Of a stretch of DNA of 61,750 nt, positions 17,919 to 25,341 are shown piece by piece. Where the stretch lies: contig NZ_LPNR01000085.1 of the NCBI RefSeq assembly GCF_019266065.1, positions 1-61,750 on the forward strand. The letters run 5' to 3'. Source of the DNA: Nocardia sp. MH4. GTDB lineage: Bacteria > Actinomycetota > Actinomycetes > Mycobacteriales > Mycobacteriaceae. The first letter of the stretch is position 1; every line of letters starts with the position of its first letter. The translations under genes were made by a program, and so were the position numbers. The notes beneath the pieces are model-generated. The model ran no database searches and was not told the DNA's origin. It saw nothing but the letters and a program-made list of their open reading frames with translations.

Positions 17919-18353
17919 ATGGGACACATCGAAGCCACCAAGACCGTCACGGCCACTCCGGAGGCGCTGTGGGCGGTCGTCTCCGCCCCGAAGACCTGGG
18001 ACAAGTGGTTCACCATCCACGAGAAGTTCATGGAGGAACCGCCCGCCGTGCTGGCCGAGGGCGCCGCACTGGTCGCCAAGATCGTGATGCTCGGCATGGC
18101 CAACAAGATCGAATGGACTGTCCGGGCGGTCGAGGTGCCGAACCGGCTGACCCTGGCCGGTGCCGGAATGGCCGGTGTCCGCACCGAATTCACCTTCGAC
18201 ATCCAGCCCGCGGGCTCCGGCAGCACCATCCTGGTCTCGGGTGACTTCGAGGGCGCCCTGATCAAGGGCGCGCTGGGCAAGGCGGTGGAGAAGGACGGCC
18301 GCACCCAGCTCGACAAATCCCTCGACCAGCTCGACGCGCTGGCCTCGGCGTAG
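17919..18353 (+). CDS. SRPBCC (START/Bet v1-like) family protein
   Basis: A 144-residue protein with the START/Bet v1 fold pattern: MGHIEATKTVTATPEALWAVVSAP at the N-terminus (first strand and capping helices), WTVRAVEVPNRLTL and FTFDIQPAGSGSTILV strands, and a long amphipathic C-terminal helix. Such proteins bind hydrophobic ligands. ATG 17919 has AGGAGA upstream. It lies 20 nt after ltp1 and 10 nt before the MaoC gene, so it is part of the beta-oxidation operon and may bind or shuttle the acyl substrate. Confidence 0.82.
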   Translation: MGHIEATKTVTATPEALWAVVSAPKTWDKWFTIHEKFMEEPPAVLAEGAALVAKIVMLGMANKIEWTVRAVEVPNRLTLAGAGMAGVRTEFTFDIQPAGSGSTILVSGDFEGALIKGALGKAVEKDGRTQLDKSLDQLDALASA

Positions 18354-18363
18354 GGGCGCGGGG

Positions 18364-19242
18364 ATGACAGCACATGCAGCGGGCGGCCGCATCGTCGAAT
18401 TCGACGACGCCGGCCTGGAAAAATGGAGCGACGCCGAGGAATTCGCCGTCACCGCGGAGCGGATCGCCGACTACGCCGCCGCGACCAACGACCCGATCCG
18501 GACCCATCGCGACGGCAGCGTCGCGCCCCCGGTCTTCGCCATCGTCCCGGTGTTCGAGGCCATGATGATGCCGATCCTCGACGTGGCGCCGATGGACATC
18601 TTCGGCCGGGTCGTGCACGGCGAGCAGGACTTCCACTTCCACCGGCCGATCCGCCCTGGTGAGCAGCTGGTCTCGCGGGCCAAGGCGGTCGGCTACACCA
18701 GCAAGTCGACCGGCACGACCGCCACCATCCTGGTCGAATGCCGGGACACGGCAGGCGAACTGGTCAACGAGCAGTACCTCACCGCCTTCTTCCGCGGTAT
18801 CGACGCGGGCAAGTCGGTCGGGGAGCAGGCGCCTGCGCATCGCTTCGACGAAAGTCGACGCGCGAGCGCGCCGTTCGCGGTTGTCGAGCACCACGTCGAC
18901 GACGACCAGACCTTCCGCTACTCGCCCGCCTCGGGCGATCCGATGCCGCTGCATCTGGACGAGCAGGTCGCCAAGGACGCCGGACTGCCCGGGATCATCG
19001 CGCACGGGCTGTGCACCATGGCGATGGCGTCGTGGGGCGTGCTCACCGCGACGGCGGGCTCGGACGTGCATCGGCTGCGGCGCTTCGCGGTGCGTTTCGC
19101 CAAGCTCGTCTTCCCCGGCGACGATCTGCAGACCCGGATCTGGCCTGTCACCAGCGCGGACGGCGTCACCACCTATGCCTTCGAGACGGTGCGCGGCGCG
19201 GACGTCGTCCTCAGCGACGGCCTCGCCGAGATCGCCGACTGA
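18364..19242 (+). CDS. MaoC-like (R)-specific enoyl-CoA hydratase, double hot-dog
   Basis: A 292-residue protein with two hot-dog domains, the architecture of eukaryotic-type hydratase 2 (MFE-2) and mycobacterial MaoC proteins. The N-terminal half (~25-145) is the non-catalytic hot dog. The C-terminal half has the hydratase 2 motif YSPASGDPMPLHLDE with Asp192 and His197 as catalytic dyad; the family's usual Asn in SGD-x-N-P is Met here. It hydrates 2-enoyl-CoA to (R)-3-hydroxyacyl-CoA. The next gene is an SDR of the matching hydroxyacyl-CoA dehydrogenase type. Confidence 0.85.
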   Translation: MTAHAAGGRIVEFDDAGLEKWSDAEEFAVTAERIADYAAATNDPIRTHRDGSVAPPVFAIVPVFEAMMMPILDVAPMDIFGRVVHGEQDFHFHRPIRPGEQLVSRAKAVGYTSKSTGTTATILVECRDTAGELVNEQYLTAFFRGIDAGKSVGEQAPAHRFDESRRASAPFAVVEHHVDDDQTFRYSPASGDPMPLHLDEQVAKDAGLPGIIAHGLCTMAMASWGVLTATAGSDVHRLRRFAVRFAKLVFPGDDLQTRIWPVTSADGVTTYAFETVRGADVVLSDGLAEIAD

Positions 19243-19269
19243 ACCCTTCATCACACACAGGAGTCATCC

Positions 19270-20151
19270 ATGAGTTCCCTGGCAGGCAAGGTCGCCGTGA
19301 TCACCGGCGCGGGTCGCGGCATCGGCCGTGAGCACGCGCTGTTGTTCGCGCGCGAAGGCGCGAAGGTCGTGGTCAACGATCTCGGCGGCAGCAATGCCGG
19401 TGAGGGCGCCGATTCCGGCCCGGCGCAGCAGGTGGTCGACGAGATCGTCGCGGCGGGCGGCATCGCCGTCGCCAATACCGACGACATCGCGACCTGGGAC
19501 GGCGCGCAGAACCTGATCGCCCAGGCGGTCGGTGAGCTCGGCGGGCTCGACATCGTCGTCAACAACGCGGGCATCCTGCGTGACGTCTTCGTCGCCGCCA
19601 TGGACGAGGCGCAGTGGGACGCGGTGATCGCCGTGCACCTCAAGGGCCATGCCGCCGTGCTGCACCACGCCGCCGCCTACTGGAAGGCGCAGAGCAAGGC
19701 GGGCAACCAGCCCAACGCCGCGGTCGTGAACACCGCGTCGGCCTCGGGAGTCACCCTGCCGAACGCGGGCCAGGCCAACTACGGCGCCGCCAAGGCGGGC
19801 ATCGCGGCGCTCACCCAGGTCGCCGCCGAGGAACTGGGCCGCTACGGGGTGCGGGTCAACGCGATCGCGCCGATCGCGCGCACCCGGCTCACCCTGGCCA
19901 CCCCCGGCATGGGCGCGATGTTCGCCGCCGAGGCCGCCGCGGCCGAGGAGTCCGGCGGGTTCGACGCGTTCAGCCCGGCCAATATCTCGCCGCTGGTCGC
20001 CTACCTGGCCTCGGACAAGTGCCCGATCACCGGCAAGGTGTTCGCCGTGCAGGGAGGTGCCATCTCCGAGCTGGCCGGCTGGCACGATGTGAAGACCATC
20101 GAGACCGAAGGGCCGTGGGCGATCGACGACATCGCCGTGCGGCTGCCCTGA
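19270..20151 (+). CDS. SDR oxidoreductase, hydroxyacyl-CoA dehydrogenase type
   Basis: A 293-residue SDR resembling the dehydrogenase part of peroxisomal MFE-2 (HSD17B4-like). It has TGAGRGIG at ~14-21, the long insertion NDLGGSNAGEGADSGPA characteristic of that subfamily, NNAGILRD (~97), Ser in NTASASG and Tyr-x3-Lys in YGAAKAG (~175). It would oxidise the 3-hydroxyacyl-CoA made by the preceding MaoC gene. AGGAG is upstream of ATG 19270. Spacing to neighbours is 27 nt and 17 nt, so it is operonic. Confidence 0.88.
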   Translation: MSSLAGKVAVITGAGRGIGREHALLFAREGAKVVVNDLGGSNAGEGADSGPAQQVVDEIVAAGGIAVANTDDIATWDGAQNLIAQAVGELGGLDIVVNNAGILRDVFVAAMDEAQWDAVIAVHLKGHAAVLHHAAAYWKAQSKAGNQPNAAVVNTASASGVTLPNAGQANYGAAKAGIAALTQVAAEELGRYGVRVNAIAPIARTRLTLATPGMGAMFAAEAAAAEESGGFDAFSPANISPLVAYLASDKCPITGKVFAVQGGAISELAGWHDVKTIETEGPWAIDDIAVRLP

Positions 20152-20168
20152 GCGGCGGGAGAACGACG

Positions 20169-21401
20169 ATGTTCGAATGGTCCGAAACCGATCTGATGAT
20201 CCGCGATGCCGTGCGGACCTTCATCGACAAGGAAGTCCGTCCGCATCTGGACGCCCTCGACAGCGGTGAGATGCTGCCGTACCCGATCCTGCGGAAACTG
20301 TTCAGCCAGTTCGGGATCGACGCGATGGGCGAGGACGCCGTCACCAAGATGCTGGCCAAGGAGGCGGCCGGTCCCGGCGAGAAGTCCGGCGGCGGCGGTG
20401 GGTCGCCGTTCGCCGGGCAGCAGTCGATGATGGCGGTGCTGATCAGCGAACTGTCCGGCGTCTGTATGGGTTTGGTGTCGGCGCTGGGTGTCAGCATCGG
20501 GCTGGGCGCCACCACCATCATGTCGCGGGGCACTCTCGCGCAGAAGCAACGCTGGCTCGCCGACATCGTCACCCTGCGCAAGGTGGCGTCGTGGGCGATC
20601 ACCGAACCCGACTCCGGCTCGGATGCCTTCGGCGGCATGAAGACTCGCGTCGAGCGCGACGGCGACGACTACATCCTCAACGGCCAGAAGACCTTCATCA
20701 CCAATGGCCCGTGCGCCGACGTGATGATCGTCTACGCCAAGCTCGACGAGGGCGACGGCGCCGACAAGCGCCACCGCAAGGTGCTGACCTTCGTGCTGGA
20801 CAAGGGCATGCCGGGGCTCACCCAGGGCAAGCCGTTCAAGAAGATGGGCCTGCACTCCTCACCGACCGGTGAACTGTTCTTCGACAATGTCCGGCTCGGC
20901 CGCGACCGGCTGCTCGGCGAGACCGAGGAGCATCGCGGTGGCGACGGACGCGAGAGCGCCAGAGCCAGTTTCACCGCCGAGCGGGTCGGCGTCGGCTTCA
21001 TGGCGCTGGGCATCATCGAGGAGTGTCACCGGCTGTGCGTCGACTACGCGCGCACCCGCACGCTGTGGGGGCAGGAGATCGGGAAGTTCCAGCTGATCCA
21101 GCTCAAGCTGGCCAAGATGGAGGTGGCCCGGATCAATGTCCAGAACATGGTGTTCAACGTGCTCGAGCGGGGCAAGGCGGGCAAGCCGCCGAGCCTGGCC
21201 GAAGCGTCGGCGATGAAGCTCTACTGCTCGGAGGCGGCCACCGAGGTCGCGATGGAGGCGGTGCAGCTGTTCGGCGGCAACGGCTATATGAGCGAGTACC
21301 GGGTGGAGCAGCTCGCGCGTGACGCGAAGTCGCTGATGATCTACGCGGGCAGCAACGAGATCCAGGTGACCCACATCGCCAAGGGTCTGCTCGGCAAGTA
21401 G
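20169..21401 (+). CDS. fadE21: acyl-CoA dehydrogenase
   Basis: A 410-residue flavoenzyme introducing the alpha-beta double bond into acyl-CoA. N-terminal helical domain to ~130, beta domain with WAITEPDSGSDAFG at ~142-155, C-terminal helical domain with VQLFGGNGYMSEY. The usual C-terminal base site (Y-E-G-T in most family members) reads IYAGSNEIQ, with Ala393. Glu271 (TAERVGVG) sits where isovaleryl-CoA and long-chain dehydrogenases carry their base, so activity is likely retained. ltp1-fadE21 linkage matches Rv2790c-Rv2789c. A Gly/Ser-rich insert follows residue 70. Terminator at 21410. Confidence 0.9.
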   Translation: MFEWSETDLMIRDAVRTFIDKEVRPHLDALDSGEMLPYPILRKLFSQFGIDAMGEDAVTKMLAKEAAGPGEKSGGGGGSPFAGQQSMMAVLISELSGVCMGLVSALGVSIGLGATTIMSRGTLAQKQRWLADIVTLRKVASWAITEPDSGSDAFGGMKTRVERDGDDYILNGQKTFITNGPCADVMIVYAKLDEGDGADKRHRKVLTFVLDKGMPGLTQGKPFKKMGLHSSPTGELFFDNVRLGRDRLLGETEEHRGGDGRESARASFTAERVGVGFMALGIIEECHRLCVDYARTRTLWGQEIGKFQLIQLKLAKMEVARINVQNMVFNVLERGKAGKPPSLAEASAMKLYCSEAATEVAMEAVQLFGGNGYMSEYRVEQLARDAKSLMIYAGSNEIQVTHIAKGLLGK

Positions 21402-21409
21402 CGATCGGC

Positions 21410-21446
21410 GAACCCGGCCGCGAGAGCGCCTCGCGCGGCCGGGTTC
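21410..21446. terminator. bidirectional terminator hairpin
   Basis: 13-bp perfect arms (21410-21422 and 21434-21446) with an 11-nt loop between the convergent fadE21 and alpha/beta-hydrolase genes. Confidence 0.8.
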
Positions 21447-21454
21447 TCGCGTGC

Positions 21455-22315
21455 TCAGACCGCGCGCAGGTGACCGCGGCTGGCGTAGATGTGCTCGGCG
21501 ATGAGGGTGGCGATCCGGTCCGGCGCCTCCAGCATCGGCACGTGACCCACGCCGTTGACCAGGATGCGATCCGCGGATTCGGGGAGTTCGCGCAGGTAGC
21601 GGGTGGCGTAGACATGGTTGGGGATGATCCGGTCGTACTCGGCGAGCAGCATGCGGACCGGGGCGGACAGCTCGCTCAGGTCGTCCATCGCGGGCGCGCG
21701 CAGGCTGCCGAGCAGCATCGGCACGATCGCGTCGCAGTGCAGGACGGCCGCGATGATCGTGGCGAGGTCGCGCTTGGCCACCGCGCTGGTGTGCTTGCTC
21801 AGCATCAGCGCGGCGACCTGCTGGACCAGCGGGTTGTTGATCACCAGGCCACTGATCCGCTTGCCGACCTCGACGAACGGGACCAGCGAGGCGAACTTGG
21901 CGCCGATTCGCACCTGAGTGAACGAGGGCGAATCCCAGCCGCCCGCCGGCGCGATCGCGGTGAGCGTGAGCGCCCGCCCGCGCCGCGTCAACTCCAGCCC
22001 GACCCAGGCGCCCAGCGAGTTGCCCGCGATGTGACAGCTCTGCCAGCCCAGCTCGTCGAGCTGATCCTCGATCTGATCGGCCAGCGCGTACACATCCAGG
22101 GACCAGCCCTCGACCTTCGGCCCACCCCAGTGCCCGGCGAACGCGGGTGCGTACACCTCGCAGTGGGCCGACATCCGCCGCGCCACCTGCTCCCAGCAGT
22201 GCGGCGACAACATGAACCCGTGCAACAGCAGGACCGGATCACCGGACCCGAGGTGCAGCGCCGCGACAGGCGACGGCCGGGCAGTGGACTTGGCGGTGCG
22301 TGACGTCATCGTCAA
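21455..22315 (-). CDS. alpha/beta-hydrolase
   Basis: A 286-residue soluble hydrolase. The oxyanion motif LLLHGFMLSPHCW is at ~29-41, the nucleophile elbow GNSLGAW near 97-103 (Ser99 region), the acid Asp in LLAEYDRIIP, and the general base His in NGVGHVPMLEAP (~262). The substrate is unknown; family members include esterases, lipases and ring-cleavage hydrolases. ATG 22315, with a second possible ATG two codons later. Divergent from xth, with only 64 nt between starts. Confidence 0.85.
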   Translation of the reverse strand: MTMTSRTAKSTARPSPVAALHLGSGDPVLLLHGFMLSPHCWEQVARRMSAHCEVYAPAFAGHWGGPKVEGWSLDVYALADQIEDQLDELGWQSCHIAGNSLGAWVGLELTRRGRALTLTAIAPAGGWDSPSFTQVRIGAKFASLVPFVEVGKRISGLVINNPLVQQVAALMLSKHTSAVAKRDLATIIAAVLHCDAIVPMLLGSLRAPAMDDLSELSAPVRMLLAEYDRIIPNHVYATRYLRELPESADRILVNGVGHVPMLEAPDRIATLIAEHIYASRGHLRAV

Positions 22316-22367
22316 TCACCCCTTCCTGGACGACAGTGTCCGGGGGAGCATTCCTGACCTGTCATTG

Positions 22368-22373
22368 TACGGT
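22368..22373 (+). promoter_or_regulatory. -10 element of leaderless xth promoter
   Basis: TACGGT lies 6 nt upstream of the GTG at 22380, and no Shine-Dalgarno is present. This positions the transcript start on the start codon. Confidence 0.55.
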
Positions 22374-22379
22374 CGTCCG

Positions 22380-23159
22380 GTGGCTCTCATCCTTTCAACC
22401 GTGAACGTCAACGGCGTGCGCGCCGCGGCGACCAAGGGCATGTTGCCCTGGCTCGACGCGACCGAAGCCGACATCGTGTGCTTGCAGGAGACCAGGGCGA
22501 CCGATGCCCAGGTCGCCGCCGCGCTGGCGCCCGCGCTCGAGGCGGGCTGGGTGCTCTCGCACGCCGAACCGGAGTCGAAGGGGCGCGCCGGAGTCGGCAT
22601 CCTGTCGCGCCGGACCCCCGACGCGGTGCGGATCGGCTTCGGCAGCAGCGAGTTCGCCGAGTCCGGGCGCTACATCGAGGCGGACTTCGACGAGGTCACC
22701 GTGGCCAGCGTGTACGTGCACTCGGGGGAGGAGAACACCCCCAAGCAGGACGAGAAGTACCGGTTCATGGCCGAGTTCGGCGCCTACCTGAAGACGCGGA
22801 CCGGCGAGTTCGTGGTCAGCGGTGACTGGAACATCGCGCCCGCCGAGGTCGACCTGAAGAACTGGAAGGGCAACCAGAAGTCGGCGGGGTTCCTGCCGGA
22901 GGAACGCGCCTGGATCGCCGAACTGCTGGCGGCCGGCTACGTCGACGTGGTGCGGGCCCTGCACCCCGACGTCGCGGGCCCCTACAGCTGGTGGTCCTAC
23001 CGTGGCCGCGCCTTCGACAACGACTCGGGCTGGCGCATCGATTACCAGCTGGCCCTGGGTGAACTGCCCGGACGCGCCAAGCAGGCCGTCGTCGAACGCG
23101 CCGATGCCTACGACCAGCGCTGGTCCGACCACGCTCCCGTGACGGTGCAGTACCGATGA
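22380..23159 (+). CDS. xth: exodeoxyribonuclease III family protein
   Basis: A 259-residue Mg-dependent exonuclease III / AP endonuclease that incises abasic sites and degrades DNA 3' to 5' in base excision repair. Motifs: STVNVNG (metal/phosphate), CLQETRAT with the metal-binding Glu, GDWNIAP, and SDHAPV with the catalytic His. GTG 22380 is the start implied by the leaderless -10 and by homology beginning at ALILSTVNVNG; the frame is open to 22212. Its stop overlaps the next ATG by 4 nt (ATGA), making it the first gene of an xth-RNase-barstar unit. Confidence 0.9.
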   Translation: MALILSTVNVNGVRAAATKGMLPWLDATEADIVCLQETRATDAQVAAALAPALEAGWVLSHAEPESKGRAGVGILSRRTPDAVRIGFGSSEFAESGRYIEADFDEVTVASVYVHSGEENTPKQDEKYRFMAEFGAYLKTRTGEFVVSGDWNIAPAEVDLKNWKGNQKSAGFLPEERAWIAELLAAGYVDVVRALHPDVAGPYSWWSYRGRAFDNDSGWRIDYQLALGELPGRAKQAVVERADAYDQRWSDHAPVTVQYR

Positions 23160-23650
23160 ATCTCTCGCGCAAGACGCTCGGTCTGCTCGGCGGACTCGTG
23201 CTGATCGTGCTCGCGGTGGGCTTCACGCTGCTCACCGGGCGCGGCGGCGAGGACACCACCGCGGCGACCACCACCCGCGCGGTCGCCGGGGTCACCACCA
23301 CCAAGGCCGCGCCGAAGCCGGGCCCGCCCGCCGGGAATTCCAGCGCGGCCCCGGTCACCAAGGCGGCGGGCGTGCCCGATCGCGCCTACGCCACGCTCGT
23401 GGAGATCGATGCCGGACGCTGGCCGGATTCGGCGAACGCGCCCGGCACCAAGGGCGGCGAGCAGTGGATGAACCGGGGAACCAAACTGCCGCCGAAGGAT
23501 TCGGCGGGCAAAGCCGTGACCTACCAGGAGTGGGACGTCAATCCCAAACAGCGCAACCGGTCTCGCGATGCCGAGCGCATCGTCACCGGCAGCGACGGCA
23601 CCGCCTGGTACACCGGCGACCACTACGAGACCTTCACGAGGATGCGCTGA
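23156..23650 (+). CDS. membrane-anchored or secreted guanyl-specific ribonuclease (RNase Sa/barnase family)
   Basis: A 164-residue protein with an N-terminal hydrophobic signal/anchor (7-27), a Thr/Ala/Pro-rich linker (33-75) and a ~90-residue microbial ribonuclease domain of the N1/T1/Sa/barnase type. The catalytic triad is readable: Glu125 in TYQEWDV, Arg141 in DAERIVTG and His156 in YTGDHYETF, the same spacing pattern as RNase Sa. It would act outside the cytoplasm on RNA, cleaving after guanosine. It overlaps xth by 4 nt and its stop overlaps the barstar ATG by 1 nt (TGATG). No cysteine is present, so no disulphide. Confidence 0.88.
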   Translation: MNLSRKTLGLLGGLVLIVLAVGFTLLTGRGGEDTTAATTTRAVAGVTTTKAAPKPGPPAGNSSAAPVTKAAGVPDRAYATLVEIDAGRWPDSANAPGTKGGEQWMNRGTKLPPKDSAGKAVTYQEWDVNPKQRNRSRDAERIVTGSDGTAWYTGDHYETFTRMR

Positions 23651-24132
23651 TGACGACGCGAATGACGCTGTCGCGGTTCCTTGCTCGTCCCAGCGCGGAG
23701 GCGCCCGCCGTGGCCGCCGCGCCGCCGGTGCTCGGCGCTCTGCCGGTGGACGCCAACCAGTTCAGCGGCGTCCGCTACGACGCGCCGGCCGACTACCGCG
23801 TCCGCGAACTGCGCGGACCCAAGATGCGCACCACCGCCGAACTCTTCGACGAGTTCGCCGCGGCCTTCCAGTTCCCGTACTACTTCGGCGCGAACAAGGA
23901 CGCCTTCGACGAATGCCTGCGCGACCTGGACGATTTCGTCGGTGACGCGCCCGGCTACGTCGTGGTGGTGCGGACCGCCGCCGAACTGCTCGCCGACGAC
24001 CCCACCGAGCGCACCTGGTTCGACGCGGCCATGCGCGACTGCGCCGCCTACTGGTCGCGCCGCGACGTCGTCTTCCGCGTCGTCCTGCAGGGCGAGCCGG
24101 AAATCTTCGGCGCGGTGGCGCTGACCGACTGA
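23650..24132 (+). CDS. barstar-family ribonuclease inhibitor (immunity protein)
   Basis: A 160-residue cytoplasmic protein whose residues ~48-155 match barstar (barnase inhibitor). The key helix reads FPYYFGANKDAFDECL (75-90), aligning Asp84 with barstar Asp35 and Glu88 with Asp39, the residues that plug the RNase active site. The first ~45 residues are an Ala/Pro-rich extension absent from classical barstar. Start ATG 23650 shares its A with the RNase stop, so inhibitor and enzyme are made from one message. Its role is presumably to protect the producer before export. The cognate pairing is inferred from overlap. Confidence 0.87.
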   Translation: MTTRMTLSRFLARPSAEAPAVAAAPPVLGALPVDANQFSGVRYDAPADYRVRELRGPKMRTTAELFDEFAAAFQFPYYFGANKDAFDECLRDLDDFVGDAPGYVVVVRTAAELLADDPTERTWFDAAMRDCAAYWSRRDVVFRVVLQGEPEIFGAVALTD

Positions 24133-24227
24133 TCCATTGCCACCGGAATTGGCGGCTGCCACCACCTTGTCGGTCCGCTTAACGTTCTCGCCGAGCGGCT
24201 GCCGAGGCCGTCGATGAGGAGAACACG

Positions 24228-24593
24228 ATGAAGCGAGTTCTGGTGAGTGCGAGCATTCTCGCCGCGTTCCTGACCGCCGCGGCGGGTCCGGCCACGGCCG
24301 ACGCGCAGCCGAGCCACCGGGGCTCGGGCGCCGAGATCGCCGGCGCGGTCGGGTCGACCGAGGACTTCCCGTTCGCCCAGCTGCTGAACGCGGGCTCGTC
24401 TCAGCCGTGCGACGGCATCGAGCTGGACGGGTGCCTGCCACTGCCGCAGCAGGCGTCCCAGCCCATCGCCGACAGTGGGTCGTCGGTGCTGTCGCCCGAG
24501 CTGGTGGTGACGATCAATCAGGCCATCCTATGGCTGGCCAACGGTTCGTCGGAACCCTGCACCGCACCCGCCGGTCTCTGCCCGCGGCGGTGA
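24228..24593 (+). CDS. small secreted protein with four cysteines
   Basis: A 121-residue preprotein. Residues 1-26 are a Sec signal peptide (MKRVLVSASILAAFLTAAAG, cleavage after ATA/DA). The mature part has a pair SQPCDGIELDGCLP and a pair SSEPCTAPAGLCP, each C-x6-C, suggesting two small disulphide loops, with a hydrophobic segment ELVVTINQAILWLAN between them. GAGGAGA precedes ATG 24228. The CXXXXXXC loops and the signal resemble the peptide at 6555 in general plan. Function unknown. Confidence 0.75.
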   Translation: MKRVLVSASILAAFLTAAAGPATADAQPSHRGSGAEIAGAVGSTEDFPFAQLLNAGSSQPCDGIELDGCLPLPQQASQPIADSGSSVLSPELVVTINQAILWLANGSSEPCTAPAGLCPRR

Positions 24594-24599
24594 CGTAGG

Positions 24600-25238
24600 T
24601 CAGCGGTGGCGTTCGGCCAGGTCGTCGCCGAGGAGGACGAACACCTCGGTGACCTGGTCGATCAGTTCCTCCCGGGTCAGGTCCAGGTCGCCGGCCAGCC
24701 AGGTCGTGAGGGTCTGGGTCAGGCCGCCGATGAGGTAGATCGCGCGGAAGTCGACGAGCTTCTGCGGTACCTCTACCCCGTAGAAACCCGTGCCCTCGGC
24801 GGCGACCAGGCGGGAGAACGCCCGCACCGTGCGGGCCGTGCGGGCCCGCAGCTCCGGCGTCGCCATGCCCGCGATCAGCGCGGCCTTCGCCTTGCGCGGA
24901 TCGTCGATGAGCACCGAGATGCCCGCGTCGATCGCGGCGCGCGACTGGGACCTGCTGTCGGGGTCCGCCGTGGCCAGCGCCGTCACGATCGATGCGGTCA
25001 GCTCCTCGGCGATGCGGTCGAGCAGGGCCTCGAGCACGCCGTCGCGATGCTCGAAATTCTCGTAGTAGTAGCGCTCGTTGAGGCCCGCGCGGGCGCAGAG
25101 CCCGGCGACGGTGAGCTTGGCCTGCCCGTCCTCGGCGACGATGTCGAGCGCCGCGTCGAGGAGGGCGGTTCGGCGTTGGGCCTGTCGTTGTTCGGCCGAG
25201 ACGCCACCGTAGGTGCGTTGTGCTGCCACAGCTCCCAT
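24600..25238 (-). CDS. TetR/AcrR family regulator
   Basis: A 212-residue regulator with helix-turn-helix at ~40-62 (KLTVAGLCARAGLNERYYYENFEHRDG) and a C-terminal ligand domain. ATG 25238 has AGGA at 6-nt spacing. It is divergent from the MpaB-like oxygenase gene, and the intergenic region carries two tandem 22-bp operators, so it most likely represses that gene and possibly itself. It ends 6 nt from the convergent secreted-peptide gene. Confidence 0.87.
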   Translation of the reverse strand: MGAVAAQRTYGGVSAEQRQAQRRTALLDAALDIVAEDGQAKLTVAGLCARAGLNERYYYENFEHRDGVLEALLDRIAEELTASIVTALATADPDSRSQSRAAIDAGISVLIDDPRKAKAALIAGMATPELRARTARTVRAFSRLVAAEGTGFYGVEVPQKLVDFRAIYLIGGLTQTLTTWLAGDLDLTREELIDQVTEVFVLLGDDLAERHR

Positions 25239-25266
25239 TCTGCGTCCTGCCGTCGCGGGAAGGTTT

Positions 25267-25318
25267 TCTGGTAGAGACTCTTGCCAGATTATTAAATCTG
25301 GTGGATTCTATTGCCAGA
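25267..25318. promoter_or_regulatory. two tandem TetR-type operators, 30-bp period
   Basis: Copies at 25267-25288 and 25297-25318 share 18 of 22 positions with consensus TCTGGTnGAnnCTnTTGCCAGA. Each is an imperfect palindrome with TCTGG and CCAGA ends. The adjacent ends also form CCAGATT-ATTA-AATCTGG (25284-25301). The second copy abuts an alternative ATG at 25318, so the repeats cover the oxygenase promoter. Confidence 0.75.
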
Positions 25319-25341
25319 TGCACTCGACGAGAAGGCGCAGC

